Counted from the stretch's first letter, positions 25,417 to 38,476 are shown. The stretch is DNA of 64,000 nt from Rutidosis leptorrhynchoides (GCF_046630445.1 NC_092340.1:36168001-36232000); one strand, 5' to 3'. The notes: generated by a model not told the origin, from the letters alone. A program made the numbers and translations.

Positions 25417-28400
25417 TGTAGTGACCCGAACTTTTCCATGTTTATATATATATTAAATGAAATTGTTATTTACATGATTAAGTGTTTCCAACATGTTAAG
25501 CAATTAAATTGTTAAGACTTGATTAATTGAAATAGGTTTCATATAGACAATTGACCACCTAAGTATATTAATAATGAACTACATATGTAAAAACAAGACT
25601 ACTAACTTAATGATTTTGAAACGAGACATATATGTAACGATTATCGTTGTAACGACATTTAATGTATATATATCATATTAAGAGATATTCGTACATCATA
25701 ATATCATGATAATATAATAATTTAAAATCTCATATGATATTAAAAACATTGGGTTAACAACATTTAACAAGATCGTTAACCTAAAGGTTTCAAAACAACA
25801 CTTACATGTAACGACTAACGATGACTTAACGACTCAGTTAAAATGTATATACATGTAGTGTTTTAATATGTATTCTTACACTTTTGAAAAACTTCAATAC
25901 ACTTATCAAAATACTTCTACTTAACAAAAATGGTTACAATTACATCCTCGTTCAGTTTCATCAACAATTCTACTCGTATGCACCCGTATTTATACTCGTA
26001 CAATACACAGGTTTTAGATGTATATACTATTGGTATATACACTCTAATGATCAGCTCTTAGCAGCCCATGTGAGTCACCTAACACATGTGGGAACCATCA
26101 TTTGACAACTAGCATGAAATATCTCATAAAATTACAAAAATATGAGTAATCATTCATGACTTATTTACATGAAAACAAAATTACATATCCTTTATATCTA
26201 ATCCATACACCAACGACCAAAAACAACCTACAAACACTTTCATTCTTCAATTTTCTTCATCTAATTGATCTCTCTCAACTTCTATCTTCAAGTTCTAAGT
26301 GTTCTTCATAAATTCTACAAGTTCTAGTTTCATAAAATCAAGAATACTTCCAAGTTTGCTAGCTTACTTCCAATCTTGTAGAGTGATCATCCAACCTCAA
26401 GAAATATTTATTATTTACAGTAAGATATCTTTCTAATACAAGGTAATACTCATATTCAAACTTTGATTCAATTTCTATAACTATAACAATCTTATTTCGA
26501 GTGAAAATCTTACTTGAACTGTTTTCGTGTCATGATTCTGCTTCAAGAACTTTCAAGCCATCCAAGGATCCTTTGAAGCTAGATCCATTTTTCTCATTTC
26601 CAGTAGCTTTATCCACAAAACTTGAGGTAGTAACGATGTTCATAACATCATTCGATTCATACATATAAAGCTATCTTATTCGAAGGTTTAAACTTGTAAT
26701 CACTAGAACATAGTTTAGTTAATTCTAAACTTGTTCGCAAACAAAAGTTAATCCTTCTAACTTGACTTTTAAAATCAACTAAACACATGTTCTATATCTA
26801 TATGATATGCTAACTTAATGATTTAAAACCTGGAAACACGAAAAACACCGTAAAACCGGATTTACGCCGTCGTAGTAACACCGCGGGCTGTTTTGGGTTA
26901 GTTAATTAAAAACTATGATAAACTTTGATTTAAAAGTTGTTCTTCTGGAAAAATGATTTTTCTTATGAACATGAAACTATATCCAAAAATCATGATTAAA
27001 CTCAAAGTGGAAGTATGTTTTCTAAAATGGTCATCTAGACGTCGTTCTTTCGACTGAAATGATTACCTTTACAAAAACAACTTGTAACTTATATTTCTGA
27101 CTATAAACCTATACTTTTTCTGTTTAGATTCATAAAATAGAGTTTGATATGAAATCATAGCAATTTGATTCACTCAAAACGGATTTAAAATGAAGAAGTT
27201 ATGGGTAAAACAAGATTGGATAATTTTTCTTGTTGTAGCAACGTGAAAATTGGTAACAAATCTATATTAATCATATCCTAGCTAACTTATATTGTATTAT
27301 ACATGTATTCTAATATATTATGTAATCTTGGGATACCATAGACACGTATGCAAATGTTTTGACATATCATATCGACCCATGTGTATATATTATTTGGAAC
27401 AACCATAGACACTCTATACGCAGTAATGTGGGAGTTAGCTATACAGGGTTGAGGTTGATTCTAAAAATATATATACTTTGAGTTGTGATCTAGCCTGAGA
27501 CGTGTATACACTGGGTCGTGGATTGATTCAAGATAATATATATCAATTTTTTTCTGTACATTTAACGTTGGACAACTAGTTGTAGGTTACTAACGAGGAC
27601 AGCTGACTTAATAAACTTAAAACATCAAAATGTATTAAAAGTGTTGCAAATGTATTTTGAATATACTTTGATATATATGTACATATTTGTTATAGGTTCG
27701 TGAATCGACCAGTGGCCAAGTCTTACTTCCCGACGAAGTAAAAATCTGTGAAAGTGAGTTATAGTCCCACTTTTAAAATCTAATATTTTTGGGATGAGAA
27801 TACATGCAGGTTTTATAAATGATTTATAAAATAGACACAAGTACATGAAACTACATTCTATGGTTGAATTATCGAAATCGAATATGCCCCTTTTTATTAA
27901 GTTTGGTAATCTAAGAATTAGGGAACAGACACCCTAATTGACGCGAATCCTAAAGATAGATCTATTAGGCCTAACAAACCCCATCCAAAGTACCAGATGC
28001 TTTAGTACTTCGAAATTTATATCATATCCGAAGGGTGTCCCGGAATGATGGGGGTATTCTTATATATGCATCTTGTTAATGTCGGTTACCAGGTGTTCAC
28101 CATATGAATGATTTTTATCTCTATGTATGGGATGTGTATTGAAATATGAAATCTTGTGGTCTATTATTACGATTTGATATATATAGGTTAAACCTATAAC
28201 TCACCAACATTTTTGTTGACGTTTAAAGCATGTTTATGCTCAGGTGAATACTAAGAGCTTTCGCTGTTGCATACTAAAATAAGGACAAGATTTGGAGTCC
28301 ATGTGTGTATGATATTGTGTAAAAACTGCATTCAAGAAACATATGTCGATGTAATATATTTCTATTGTAAACCATTATGTAATGGTCGTGTGTAAACAGT

Positions 28401-28597
28401 ATATTTTAGATTATCATTATTTGATAATCTACGTAATGTTTTTTTTTTTAAAAAAAAACCTTTATTGATAAAATAAAGGTTATGGTTATTTTAAAAATGA
28501 ATGCAGTCTTTGAAAAATGTCTCATATAGAGGTCAAAACCTCGCAATGAAATCAATTAATATAGAACGTTTATAATCAATATGAATGGGACATTTCA
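25417..28597 (+). repeat. 5' LTR of element D (3.2 kb)
   Basis: Starts TGTAGTGACCCG after the PPT-side sequence of the extra pol fragment and ends CATTTCA just before the primer site. About 100 bp shorter than the 3' LTR, otherwise nearly identical. A likely promoter lies near 26,190 (TTTATATCT followed by CT-rich leader), and a GC-rich conserved block near 26,850-26,900. Confidence 0.92.
28457..28481 (+). other. Hairpin with AATAAA near the end of D's 5' LTR
   Basis: Ten-base perfect arms AACCTTTATT / AATAAAGGTT around GATAA, preceded by a T/A run and containing the canonical AATAAA. The same structure is in the 3' LTR (38,336-38,360). Could be the polyadenylation region; function is inferred. 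Confidence 0.5.
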
Positions 28598-28599
28598 GT

Positions 28600-28611
28600 T
28601 GGTATCCGATC
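28600..28611 (+). other. Primer binding site of element D
   Basis: TGGTATCCGATC two bases after the LTR end. Resembles the initiator tRNA-Met site TGGTATCAGAGC with a few differences; element E has a similar TGGTATCCGAGC. Confidence 0.75.
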
Positions 28612-28807
28612 GTTGGTCTTAGAGAACCAGAATTTTGCATTAGTGTATCTTATCGAGTTGGTTAGGATGCATTAGTGAGTCTGGACTTCGACCGTGTTTA
28701 CTTGAAAAATGATTGCTTAACAAATTTTGTTGGAAACTATATATTTTTAACATGTGAATATTATGTGATATATTAATCTCTTAACGCGTTTGATATTATG
28801 TGATAGA

Positions 28808-29420
28808 TGTCTACCTTTAGAACAAGTCCCATTGACTCACATAATAATAATGAAGAGTCAAATGTAAATTGGAATGATTCGTGGACTGATTCACAAGTTC
28901 ACGAAGAGGAACCGGAAGAAGAGTCGGAACCGGAAGAAGAATCGGAACCGGAAGAAGAATCGGAACCGGAATAAGAAATAGAACCAGTGGGGGAATAATA
29001 AAACAGTTAAGTAGAAGAAAATCCTCAACCAACCGACCAAAGTTAATTATGGTCAATGGTGTTTCCGCCAAGGAAGCAAAGTATTGGGAGGATTACCAAT
29101 TCTCCGATGAATCGGATCCCGACAAGGATTCCGATGATGTTATAGAAATTACCCCAACACAATTTAATAAGGAAAAAGAGAACAATAAGGGAAAGGGCAT
29201 AAAAATAGAGAAATTTGATTCCAAACCCGATGAACTTTATATGTATCGTCAACACCCGTATTTCTTAAGTTGTGACAATAACCCGGGAACCTCTAAACCA
29301 CCAGGTTTTTCTAAACCAATGTGGAAAACGACGGCTCGTATTAGGGGAACATCATATATCCCTAGAAACTTGGCAAAACGAACCAAAACCGAAGAAGAAG
29401 AAACGAGCGAGTCGGAATAA
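28808..29420 (+). other. Acidic leader ORF region of D, before gag
   Basis: Coding-like sequence beginning MSTFRTSPIDSHNNNEES with a three-fold EEESEPE repeat (about 28,912-28,980), then an acidic and lysine-rich part (SDESDPDKDSDDVIEI) and a basic end with KTTARIRGTSYIPRNLAKR. A comparable acidic leader with RTARIS-VIRVP lies at the same place in element E, so this may be a genuine accessory ORF of the lineage. Contains at least one break. Function unknown. Confidence 0.5.
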
Positions 29421-29557
29421 GAAAGTTGTATTCGTGTGGTGTAATATATGTAATATAGTGTGCTTATGCTTTATGATATATGTAAAAATTGCTTGTATTA
29501 ATAAGTATTTTTTTTATGAATCTAACTCTTGTCTATTTTACAGTATAAAAACACAAA

Positions 29558-30241
29558 ATGGATAGACAACCCAATATTTTAAGAGACCTACTCGGAGACA
29601 TGATTGATGAAATCTTGTCTAGAGTCGTTCAGAATTCCTCGGCACAACTATTTAAGGCGAGATCAGTTTGTAAGACATTCGAAGAACGTTCCAAGAATGC
29701 CTTGGTTTATAAAAGGCTTTCGTTCGAAATATGGGGGATATCACATTGGGAAATCCATAAGTTACGATGTGTTTACTTTGACGCATATATTGCGGGGAAC
29801 CCAAATGCTATTTTACGCAACGGGTTAAGAAATTATTTTGACTCAATATATCCGAATATAGGACTTCGTGATTTAGAAAAAGCGGCTAACATGCAACATA
29901 AAGAAGCATGTTATGCTTACGGGTTAGTATTGTTCGCTTCTCACCAAAGTGAGAACAAGAACATCGGGCTACAACTATTAAACAAAACGTTCCCACAAGT
30001 GACGGAGTCGGTAATTGGGGTAAGAAATGAGGTTTTTAGGTTATTACGAGACTGTTGGTCATTACGTAACCTTCATCCTTTTGACGACGTTACAACACAT
30101 TGTCTTACTGTCGGTCACAACGGTTATGTTCCACAAAACCAAGGATGGGAAGTGGTATTAGTAAAACCAGAATGCATGACTTATTTCTGGATGTATGAAT
30201 TACGTGTCTTTATTGCCTTTGCTGAACGCCTTATTTATTAA
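29558..30241 (+). CDS. F-box protein (At2g35280-like) carried inside element D
   Basis: Intact 227-codon ORF beginning MDRQPNILRDLLGDMIDEIL. Residues about 5-50 fit an F-box (LLGDMIDEILSRV, SVCKTF, LVYKRLSF), the part that binds SKP1 in SCF ubiquitin ligases. Residues about 85-135 carry the LRNGLRNYF, GLRDLEKAA and EACYAYGLVLF motifs, a Sel1-like block typical of the plant At2g35280/At1g67623-like F-box family. The carboxyl end is family-specific and less clear. It lies between D's leader and gag, on the element's strand, without introns, flanked by element sequence. Element E has no counterpart between leader and gag. It is most simply a host gene captured by the retrotransposon; whether it is expressed or useful is unknown. 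Confidence 0.75.
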   Translation: MDRQPNILRDLLGDMIDEILSRVVQNSSAQLFKARSVCKTFEERSKNALVYKRLSFEIWGISHWEIHKLRCVYFDAYIAGNPNAILRNGLRNYFDSIYPNIGLRDLEKAANMQHKEACYAYGLVLFASHQSENKNIGLQLLNKTFPQVTESVIGVRNEVFRLLRDCWSLRNLHPFDDVTTHCLTVGHNGYVPQNQGWEVVLVKPECMTYFWMYELRVFIAFAERLIY

Positions 30242-30589
30242 CTAGAATTATCTTCGCAACTACTTTGTATCAAAGTTTTATGTGCTATATTTCATGCTAT
30301 ATGTAAAATAGCGATATTATAAGTTTGCAAGTTATTGTATAAAGGCTTGAATATGATATTTTTGTTTTGTTTTTGTGATTAGTTTTTCATATAGAATTGT
30401 AGTAGTTAAAATGGTATGTTAGCTACTAAGTATGAACTTAACGGGTAGGTACTACCCGAATTAAAGAGTATAAAACGCTAATATGAAGAAAGAGCTTTTA
30501 TAAATAAGTTCATATTACGCTATGAAATACTATTGACTACTCTTGATATTCTATATGATTAACTCGTTTCATTTGACTATTTTGAAGGA

Positions 30590-31780
30590 AATGGCACCGA
30601 CTACTCGATACACCTTGAATATGAGCGAAGAGGAATTTCGTGCCTTTCTTGCTTCAAACATAGCCGCAGTACAGGCTGCGCTACATACCAACAATAACCT
30701 TGGATCTAGCAGTACAGGAAATCGTGTAGGATGCACCTACAAAGAATTCACTGCCTGCAAACCTTTGGAATTTGATGGAACCGAAGGACCGATCTGATTG
30801 AAACGGTTGACCGAGAAGGTCGAATCGGTGTTTGCCATAAGTAAGTGTACTGAAGAGGACAAAGTGAAGTACGCTACGCATACCTTCACAGGTTCTGCGT
30901 TAACATGGTGGAATACCTATCTAGAGCAAGTGGGACAAGATGATGCTTACGCACTACCGTGGTCAGCATTCAAGCACTTGATGAACGAGAAGTACCGTCC
31001 CAGAAACGAGGTCAATAAGCTCAAGACAGAACTTAGAGGGTTACGAACCCAAGGATTTGATATTACCACGTACGAAAGACGATTCACATAATTATGCCTA
31101 TTGTGTCCGGGAGCGTTCGAAGATGAGGAAGAGAAGATCGACGCGTTTGTGAAAGGATTACCGGAAAGAATCCAAGAAGATATAAGTTCACACGAGCCCG
31201 CCTCCATACAACAGGCATGTAGAATGGCTCACAAACTAATGAACCAGATTGAAGAAAGAATTAAAGAACAGACTGCTGAAGAGGCCAATGTGAAGCAAGT
31301 CAAAAGAAAGTGGGAGGAAAACAGTGATAAGGATCACCAATACAACAACAGCAGCAGTTACAACAATAATCGCAACAACTATCCCAGCAATCGTAACATC
31401 AATCGCAACTACAACAAATGGCCCAACAATAACAATAACAACAACAACAACAACAATCATCCCAACAACAATAATAACCGCAACAACAACAACAATCAGA
31501 AGCAGCTATGCCAAAGGTGTGAAAAGTAACACTCGGGGTTCTGCACAAAATTTTGCAACAAGTGTAAAAGAAATGGTCATAGCGCAGCGAAGTGTGAGGT
31601 CTACGGACCAGGGGTTAACAGAACAAAAGGAACAAATGGTGTCGGAACGAGTAATGGTGGAGCAAGTAGTGTCGGAGCAAGTTATGCCAATGTAGTTTGT
31701 TATAAATGTGGAAAACCGGGCCACATTATTAGAAATTTCCCGAACCAGGAGAACACGAATGGACAAGGCCGCGGAAGAGT
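30590..31780 (+). mobile_element. gag region of element D
   Basis: Gag homology: MAPTTRYTLNMSEEEFRAFL start, a conserved CTYKEFTACKPLEFDGTEGP motif, capsid-type ALTWWNTYLEQVG and KYRPRNEVNKLKTELR, then a long Asn-rich linker coded by AAC/AAT repeats (about 31,340-31,500) and a zinc knuckle CYKCGKPGH-like sequence near 31,700. Broken in several places. E has the same gag pattern (TWWNNY, YCPRNEIRKMESELRNL). Confidence 0.85.
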
Positions 31781-31799
31781 TTTCAATATTAATGCGGCA

Positions 31800-34700
31800 G
31801 AGGCACAGGAAGACCCGGAGCTTGTTACGGGTACGTTTCTTATTGACAATAAATCTGCTTATGTTTTATTTGATTCGGGTGCGGATAGAAGCTATATGAG
31901 TAGAGATTTTTGTGCTAAATTAAGTTGTCCATTGACGCCTTTGAATAGTAAATTTTTACTCGAATTAGCAAATGGTAAATTAATTTCAGCAGATAATATA
32001 TGTCGGAATCGAGAAATTAAACTGGTTAGCGAAACATTTAAGATTGACTTGATACCAGTAGAGTTAGGGAGTTTTGATGTGATAATCGGTATGGACTGGT
32101 TGAAAGAAGTGAAAGCAGAGATCGTTTGTTACAAAAATGCAATTCGCATTATACGAGAAAAAGAAAAACCCTTAATGGTGTACGGAGAAAAGGGCAACAC
32201 GAAGCTACATCTTATTAGTAATTTGAAGGCACAAAAACTAATAAAAAAAGGTTGCTATGCAGTTCTAGCACACGTCGAGAAAGTACAAACTGAAGAAAAG
32301 AGCATCAATGATGTTCCCGTCGCAAAAGAATTTCCCGATGTATTTCCGAAAGAATTATCGGGATTACCCCCACATCGATCTGTTGAATTTCAAATAGATC
32401 TTGTACCAGGAGCTGCACCAATAGCTCGTGCTCCTTACAGACTCGCACCCAGCGAGATAAAAGAACTGCAAAGCCAATTATAAGAACTTTTAGAGCGTGG
32501 TTTCATTCGACCAAGCACATCACCGTGGGGAGCTCCTGTTTTGTTTGTCAAGAAGAAAGATGGTACATTCAGGTTGTGTATCGACTACCGAGAGTTGAAC
32601 AAACTTACCATCAAGAACTGCTACCCACTACCGAGAATTAATGACTTATTTGATCAACTACAAGGCTCGTCTGTTTATTCAAAGATTGACTTACGTTCCG
32701 GGTATCATCAAATGCGGGTGAAAGAAGATGATATTCCAAAGACTGCTTTCAGAACACGTTACGGTCATTACGAGTTTATGGTCATGCCGTTTGGTTTAAC
32801 TAATGCACCAGCTGTGTTCATGGACCTTATGAACCGAGTGTGTGGACCATACCTTGACAAGTTTGTCATTGTTTTCATTGATGACATACTTATTTACTCA
32901 AAGAATGACCAAGAACACGGTGAACATTTGAGAAAGGTGTTAGAAGTATTGAGGAAGGAAGAATTGTACGCTAAGTTTTCAAAGTGTGCATTTTGATTGG
33001 AAGAAGTTCAATTCCTCGGTCACATAGTGAACAAAGAAGGTATTAAGGTGGATCCGGCAAAGATAGAAATTGTTGAAAAGTGGGAAACCCCGAAAACTCC
33101 GAAACACATACGCCAGTTTTTAGGACTAGCTGGTTACTACAGAAGGTTCATCCAAGACTTTTCCAGAATAGCAAAACCCTTGACTGCATTAACGCATAAA
33201 GGGAAGAAATTTGAATGGAAGGATGAACAAGAGAAAGCGTTTCACTTATTGAAGAAAAAGCTAACTACGGCACCTATATTGTCATTGCCTGAAGGGAATG
33301 ATGATTTTGTGATTTATTATGACGCATCAAAGCAAGGTCTCGGTTGTGTATTAATGCAACGAACAAAGGTGATTGCTTATGCATCTAGACAATTGAAGAT
33401 TCACGAACAAAATTATACGACGCATGATTTGGAATTAGGCGCGGTTGTTTTTGCATTAAAGACTTGGAGGCACTACTTATATGGGGTTAAAAGTATTATA
33501 TATACCGACCACAAAAGTCTTCAACACATATTTAATCAGAAATAACTGAATATGAGGCAGCATAGGTGGATTGAATTGTTGAATGATTACGACTTTGAGA
33601 TTCGTTACCACCCGGGGAAGGCAAATGTGGTAGCCGACGCCTTGAGCAGGAAGGACAGAGAACCCATTCGAGTAAAATCTATGAATATAATGATTCACAA
33701 TAACCTTACTACTCAAATAAAGGAGGCGCAACAAGGAGTTTTAAAAGAGGGAAATTTAAAGGATGAAATACCCAAAGGATCGGAGAAGCATCTTAATATT
33801 CGGGAAGATGGAACCCGGTATAGGGCTGAAAGGATTTGGGTACCAAAATTTGGAGATATGAGAGAAATGGTACTTAGAGAAGCTCATAAAACCATATACT
33901 CAATACATCCTGGAACGGGGAAGATGTACAAGGATCTCAAGAAACATTTTTGGTGGCCGGGTATGAAAGCCGATGTTGCTAAATACGTAGGAGAATGTTT
34001 GACGTGTTCTAAGGTCAAAGCTGAGCATCAGAAACCATCAGGTCTACTTCAACAACCCGAAATCCCGGAATGGAAATGGGAAAACATTACCATGGATTTC
34101 ATCACTAAATTGCCAAGGGCTGCAAGTGGTTTTGATACTATTTGGGTAATAGTTGATCGTCTCACCAAATCAGCACACTTCCTGCCAATAAGAGAAGATG
34201 ACAAGATGAAGAAGTTAGCACGACTGTATTTGAAGGAAGTCGTCTCCAGACATGGATTACCAATCTCTATTATCACTGATAGGGATGGCAGATTTATTTC
34301 AAGATTCTGGCAGACATTACAGCAAGCATTAGGAACTCGTCTAGACATGAGTACTGCCTATCATCCACAAACTGATGGGCAGAGCGAAAGGACGATACAA
34401 ATACTTGAAGACATGCTACGAGCATGTGTTATTGATTTCGGAAACAGTTGGGATCGACATCTACCGTTAGCAGAATTTTCCTACAACAACAGCTACCATT
34501 CGAGCATTGAGATGGCGCCGTTTGAAGCACTTTATGGTAGAAAGTGCAGGTCTCCGATTTGTTGGAGTGAAGTGGGGGATAGACAGATTACGGGTCCGGA
34601 GATAATACAAGAAACTACCGAGAAGATCATCCAAATTCAACAACGGTTGAAAACCGCCCAAAGTCGACAAAAGAGCTACGCTGACATTAAAAGGAAAGAT

Positions 34701-35160
34701 ATAGAATTTGAAATTGGAGAGATGGTCATGCTTAAAGTTGCACCTTGGAAAGGCGTTGTTCGATTTGGTAAACGAGGGAAATTAAATCCAAGGTATATCG
34801 GACCATTCAAGATTATTGATCGTGTCGGACCAGTAGCTTACCGACTTGAGTTACCTCAACAACTCGCGGCTGTACATAACACTTTCCACGTCTCGAATTT
34901 GAAGAAATGTTTTGCTAAAGAAGATCTCACTATTCCGTTAGATGAAATCCAAATCAACGAAAAACTTCAATTCATCGAAGAACCCGTCGAAATAATGGAT
35001 CGTGAGGTTAAAAGAATTAAGCAAAACAAGATACCAATTGTTAAGGTTCGATGGAATGCTCGTAGAGGACCCGAGTTCACCTGGGAACGAGAAGATCAGA
35101 TGAGGAAGAAATACCCGCATTTATTTCCAGAAGATACGTCAACACCTCCAACTGCTTAAA
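31800..35160 (+). mobile_element. protease-RT-RNase H-integrase region of element D
   Basis: In order: aspartic protease (LFDSGADRSYM, about 31,870), reverse transcriptase ([27 protein letters not shown], about 32,540-32,920), RNase H ([15 protein letters not shown], about 33,320), integrase zinc-binding part ([12 protein letters not shown]) and catalytic core with [18 protein letters not shown] and [14 protein letters not shown] (about 33,900-34,400), then a chromodomain-like tail ([16 protein letters not shown]). The integrase half is open over 535 codons; the rest has several breaks. Classic Ty3/gypsy chromovirus order. Confidence 0.92.
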
Positions 35161-35177
35161 ATTTCGGGACGAAATTT
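35159..35177 (+). other. Palindromic PPT-side motif of D
   Basis: AAATTTCGGGACGAAATTT starting at the end of the pol coding sequence, followed by TTTAACTGGTAGGTAC and the LTR. Shared with A, B and C, including the non-autonomous ones. Confidence 0.75.
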
Positions 35178-35194
35178 ATTTAACTGGTAGGTAC

Positions 35195-38100
35195 TGTAGT
35201 GACCCAAACTTTTCCATGTTTATATATATATTAAATGAAATTGTTATTTACATGATTAAGTGTTTCCAACATGTTAAGCAATCAAACTTGTTAAGACTTG
35301 ATTAATTGAAATAGGTTTCATATAGACAATTGACCACCCAAGTTGACCGATGATTCACGAACGTTAAAACTTGTAAAAACTAAATGATGACATATATATG
35401 GTTATATATATTGTTAAAATGATATTATGATAAGTAAACATATCATTAATTATATTAATAATGAACTACATATGTAAAAACAAGACTACTAACTTAATGA
35501 TTTTGAAACGAGACATATATGTAACGATTATCGTTGTAACGACATTTAATGTATATATATCATATTAAGAGATATTCGTACATCATAATATCATGATAAT
35601 ATAATAATTTAAAATCTCATATGATATTATAAACATTGGGTTAACAACATTTAACAAGATCGTTAACCTAAAGGTTTCAAAACAACACTTACATGTAACG
35701 ACTAACGATGACTTAACGACTCAGTTAAAATGTATATACATGTAATGTTTTAATATGTATTCTTTCACTTTTGAAAGACTTCAATACACTTATCAAAATA
35801 CTTCTAATTAACAAAAATTCTTACAATTACATCCTCGTTCAGTTTCATCAAAAATTCTACTCGTATACACCCGTATTCGTACTCGTACAATACACAGCTT
35901 TTAGATGTATGTACTATTGGTATATACACTCCAATGATCAGCTTTTAGCAGCCCATGTGAGTCACCTAACACATGTGGGAACCATCATTTGGCAACTAGC
36001 ATGAAATATCTCATAAAATTACAAAAATATGAGTAATCATTCATGACTTATTTACATGAAAACAAAATTACATATCCTCTATATCTAATCCATACACCAA
36101 CGACCAAAAACACCTACAAACACTTTCATTTAATTTTCTTCATCTAATTGATCTCTCTCAAGTTCTATCTTCAAGTTCTAAGTGTTCTTCATAAATTCTA
36201 CAAGTTCTAGTTTCATAAAATCAAGAATACTTCCAAGTTTGCTAGCTTACTTCCAATCTTGTAGAGTGATCATCCAACCTCAAGAAATCTTTATTATTTA
36301 TAGTAAGATATCTTTCTAATATAAGGTAATACTCATATTCAAATTTTGATTCAATTTCTATAACTATAACAATCTTATTTCGAGTGAAAATCTTACTTGA
36401 ACTCTTTTCGTGTCATGATTCTGCTTCAAGAACTTTCAAGCCATCCAAGGATCCTTTGAAGCTAGATCCATTTTTCTCATTTCCAGTAGCTTTATCCAGA
36501 AAACTTGAGGTAGTAATGATGTTCATAACATCATTCGATTCATACATATAAAGCTATCTTATTCGAAGGTTTAAACTTGTAATCACTAGAACATAGTTTA
36601 GTTAATTCTAAACTTGTTCGCAAACAAAAGTTAATCCTTCTAACTTGACTTTTAAAATCAACTAAACACATGTACTATATCTATATGATATGCTAACTTA
36701 ATGATTTAAAACCTGGAAACACGAAAAACACCGTAAAACCGGATTTACGCCGTCGTAGTAACACCGCGGGCTGTTTTGGGTTAGTTAATTAAAAACTATG
36801 ATAAACTTTGATTTAAAAGTTGTTCTTCTGGGAAAATGATTTTTCTTATGAACATGAAACTATATCCAAAAATCATAATTAAACTCAAAGTGGAAGTATG
36901 TTTTCTAAAATGGTCATCTAGACGTCGTTCTTTCGACTGAAATGACTACCTTTACAAAAATGACTTGTAACTTATATTTCTGACTATAAACCTATACTTT
37001 TTCTGTTTAGATTCATAAAATAGAGTTCGATATGAAACCATAGCAATTTGATTCACTCAAAACGGATTTAAAATGAAGAAGTTATGGGTAAAACAAGATT
37101 GGATAATTTTTCTTGTTGTAGCAACGTGAAAATTGGTAACAAAACTATATTAATCATATCCTAGCTAACTTATATTGTATTATACATGTATTCTAATATA
37201 TTATGTAATCTTGGGATACCATAGACACGTATGCAAATGTTTTGACATATCATATCGACCCATGTGTATATATTATTTGGAACAACCATAGACACTCTAT
37301 ATGCAGTAATGTGGGAGTTAGCTATACAGGGTTGAGGTTGATTCCAAAAATATATATACTTTGAGTTGTGATCTAGCCTGATACGTGTATACACTGGGTC
37401 GTGGATTGATTCAAGATAATATATATCAATTTTTTTCTGTACATTTAACGTTGGACAACTAGTTGTAGGTTACTAACGAGGACAACTGATTTAATAAACT
37501 TAAAACATCAAAATGTATTAAAAGTGTTGTAAATGTATTTTGAATATACTTTGATATATATGTACATATTTGTTATAGGTTCGTGAATCGACCAGTGGCC
37601 AAGTCTTACTTCCCGACGAAGTAAAAATCTGTGAAAGTGAGTTATAGTCCCACTTTTAAAATCTAATATTTTTGGGACGAGAATACATGCAGGTTTTATA
37701 AATGATTTACAAAATAGACACAAGTACGTGAAACTACATTCTATGATTGAATTATCGAAATCGAATATGCCCCTTTTTATTTAGTCTGGTAATCTAAGAA
37801 TTAGGGAACAGACATCCTAATTGACGCGAATCCTAAAGATAGATCTATTGGGCCTAACAAACCCCATCCAAAGTACCAGATGCTTTAGTACTTCGAAATT
37901 TATATCATATCCGAAGGGTGTCCCGGAATGATGGGGATATTCTTATATATGCATCTTGTTAATGTCAGTTACCAGGTGTTCACCATATGAATGATTTTTA
38001 TCTCTATGTATGGGATGTGTATTGAAATATGAAATTATGTGGTCTATTGATACGATTTGATATATATAGGTTAAACCTATAACTCACCAACATTTTTGTT

Positions 38101-38476
38101 GACGTTTAAAGCATGTTTATTCTCAGGTGAATACTAAGAGCTTCCGCTGTTGCATACTAAAATAAGGACAAGATTTGGAGTCCATGTGTGTATGATATTG
38201 TGTAAAAACTGCATTCAAGAAACATATATCGATGTAATATATTTCTATTGTAAACTATTATGTAATGGTCGTGTGTAAACAGTATATTTTATATTATCAT
38301 TATTTGATAATCTACGTAATGTTTTAAAAAAAAAAAACCTTTATTGATAAAATAAAGGTTATGGTTGTTTTAAAAATGAATGCAGTCTTTGAAAAACGTC
38401 TCATATAGAGGTCAAAACCTCGCAACGAAATCAATTAATATGGAACGTTTATAATCAATATGAACGGGACATTTCA
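35195..38476 (+). repeat. 3' LTR of element D (3.3 kb)
   Basis: Near-identical partner of 25,417-28,597; ends GGGACATTTCA and is followed at once by the right copy of the C-LTR duplication. A clean LTR end here points to integrase-type insertion on this side. Confidence 0.92.

Larger units (their letters stand above)
25417..38476 (+). mobile_element. LTR retrotransposon D, Ty3/gypsy Tekay-like, with captured F-box gene
   Basis: 13.1 kb: 5' LTR 25,417-28,597, primer site 28,600-28,611, leader region, F-box ORF, gag, protease, RT, RNase H, integrase with chromodomain-like tail, PPT-side motif and 3' LTR 35,195-38,476. LTRs begin TGTAGTGACCC and end GGGACATTTCA. Domain order PR-RT-RH-IN and the carboxyl tail (EFTWERED...KYPHLF) fit the Tekay chromovirus lineage. 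The polyprotein has about six breaks, so this copy is a fossil, although the LTRs differ only slightly, by about 1-2% by eye, and the insertion is recent. It lies in the 3' LTR of element C. Lineage is by motif memory. Confidence 0.9.

Noticed and set aside
31236-31460. Val/Ile-rich ORF on minus in D
   Set aside because: Antisense shadow of the AAC/AAT repeat that encodes the Asn-rich gag linker.
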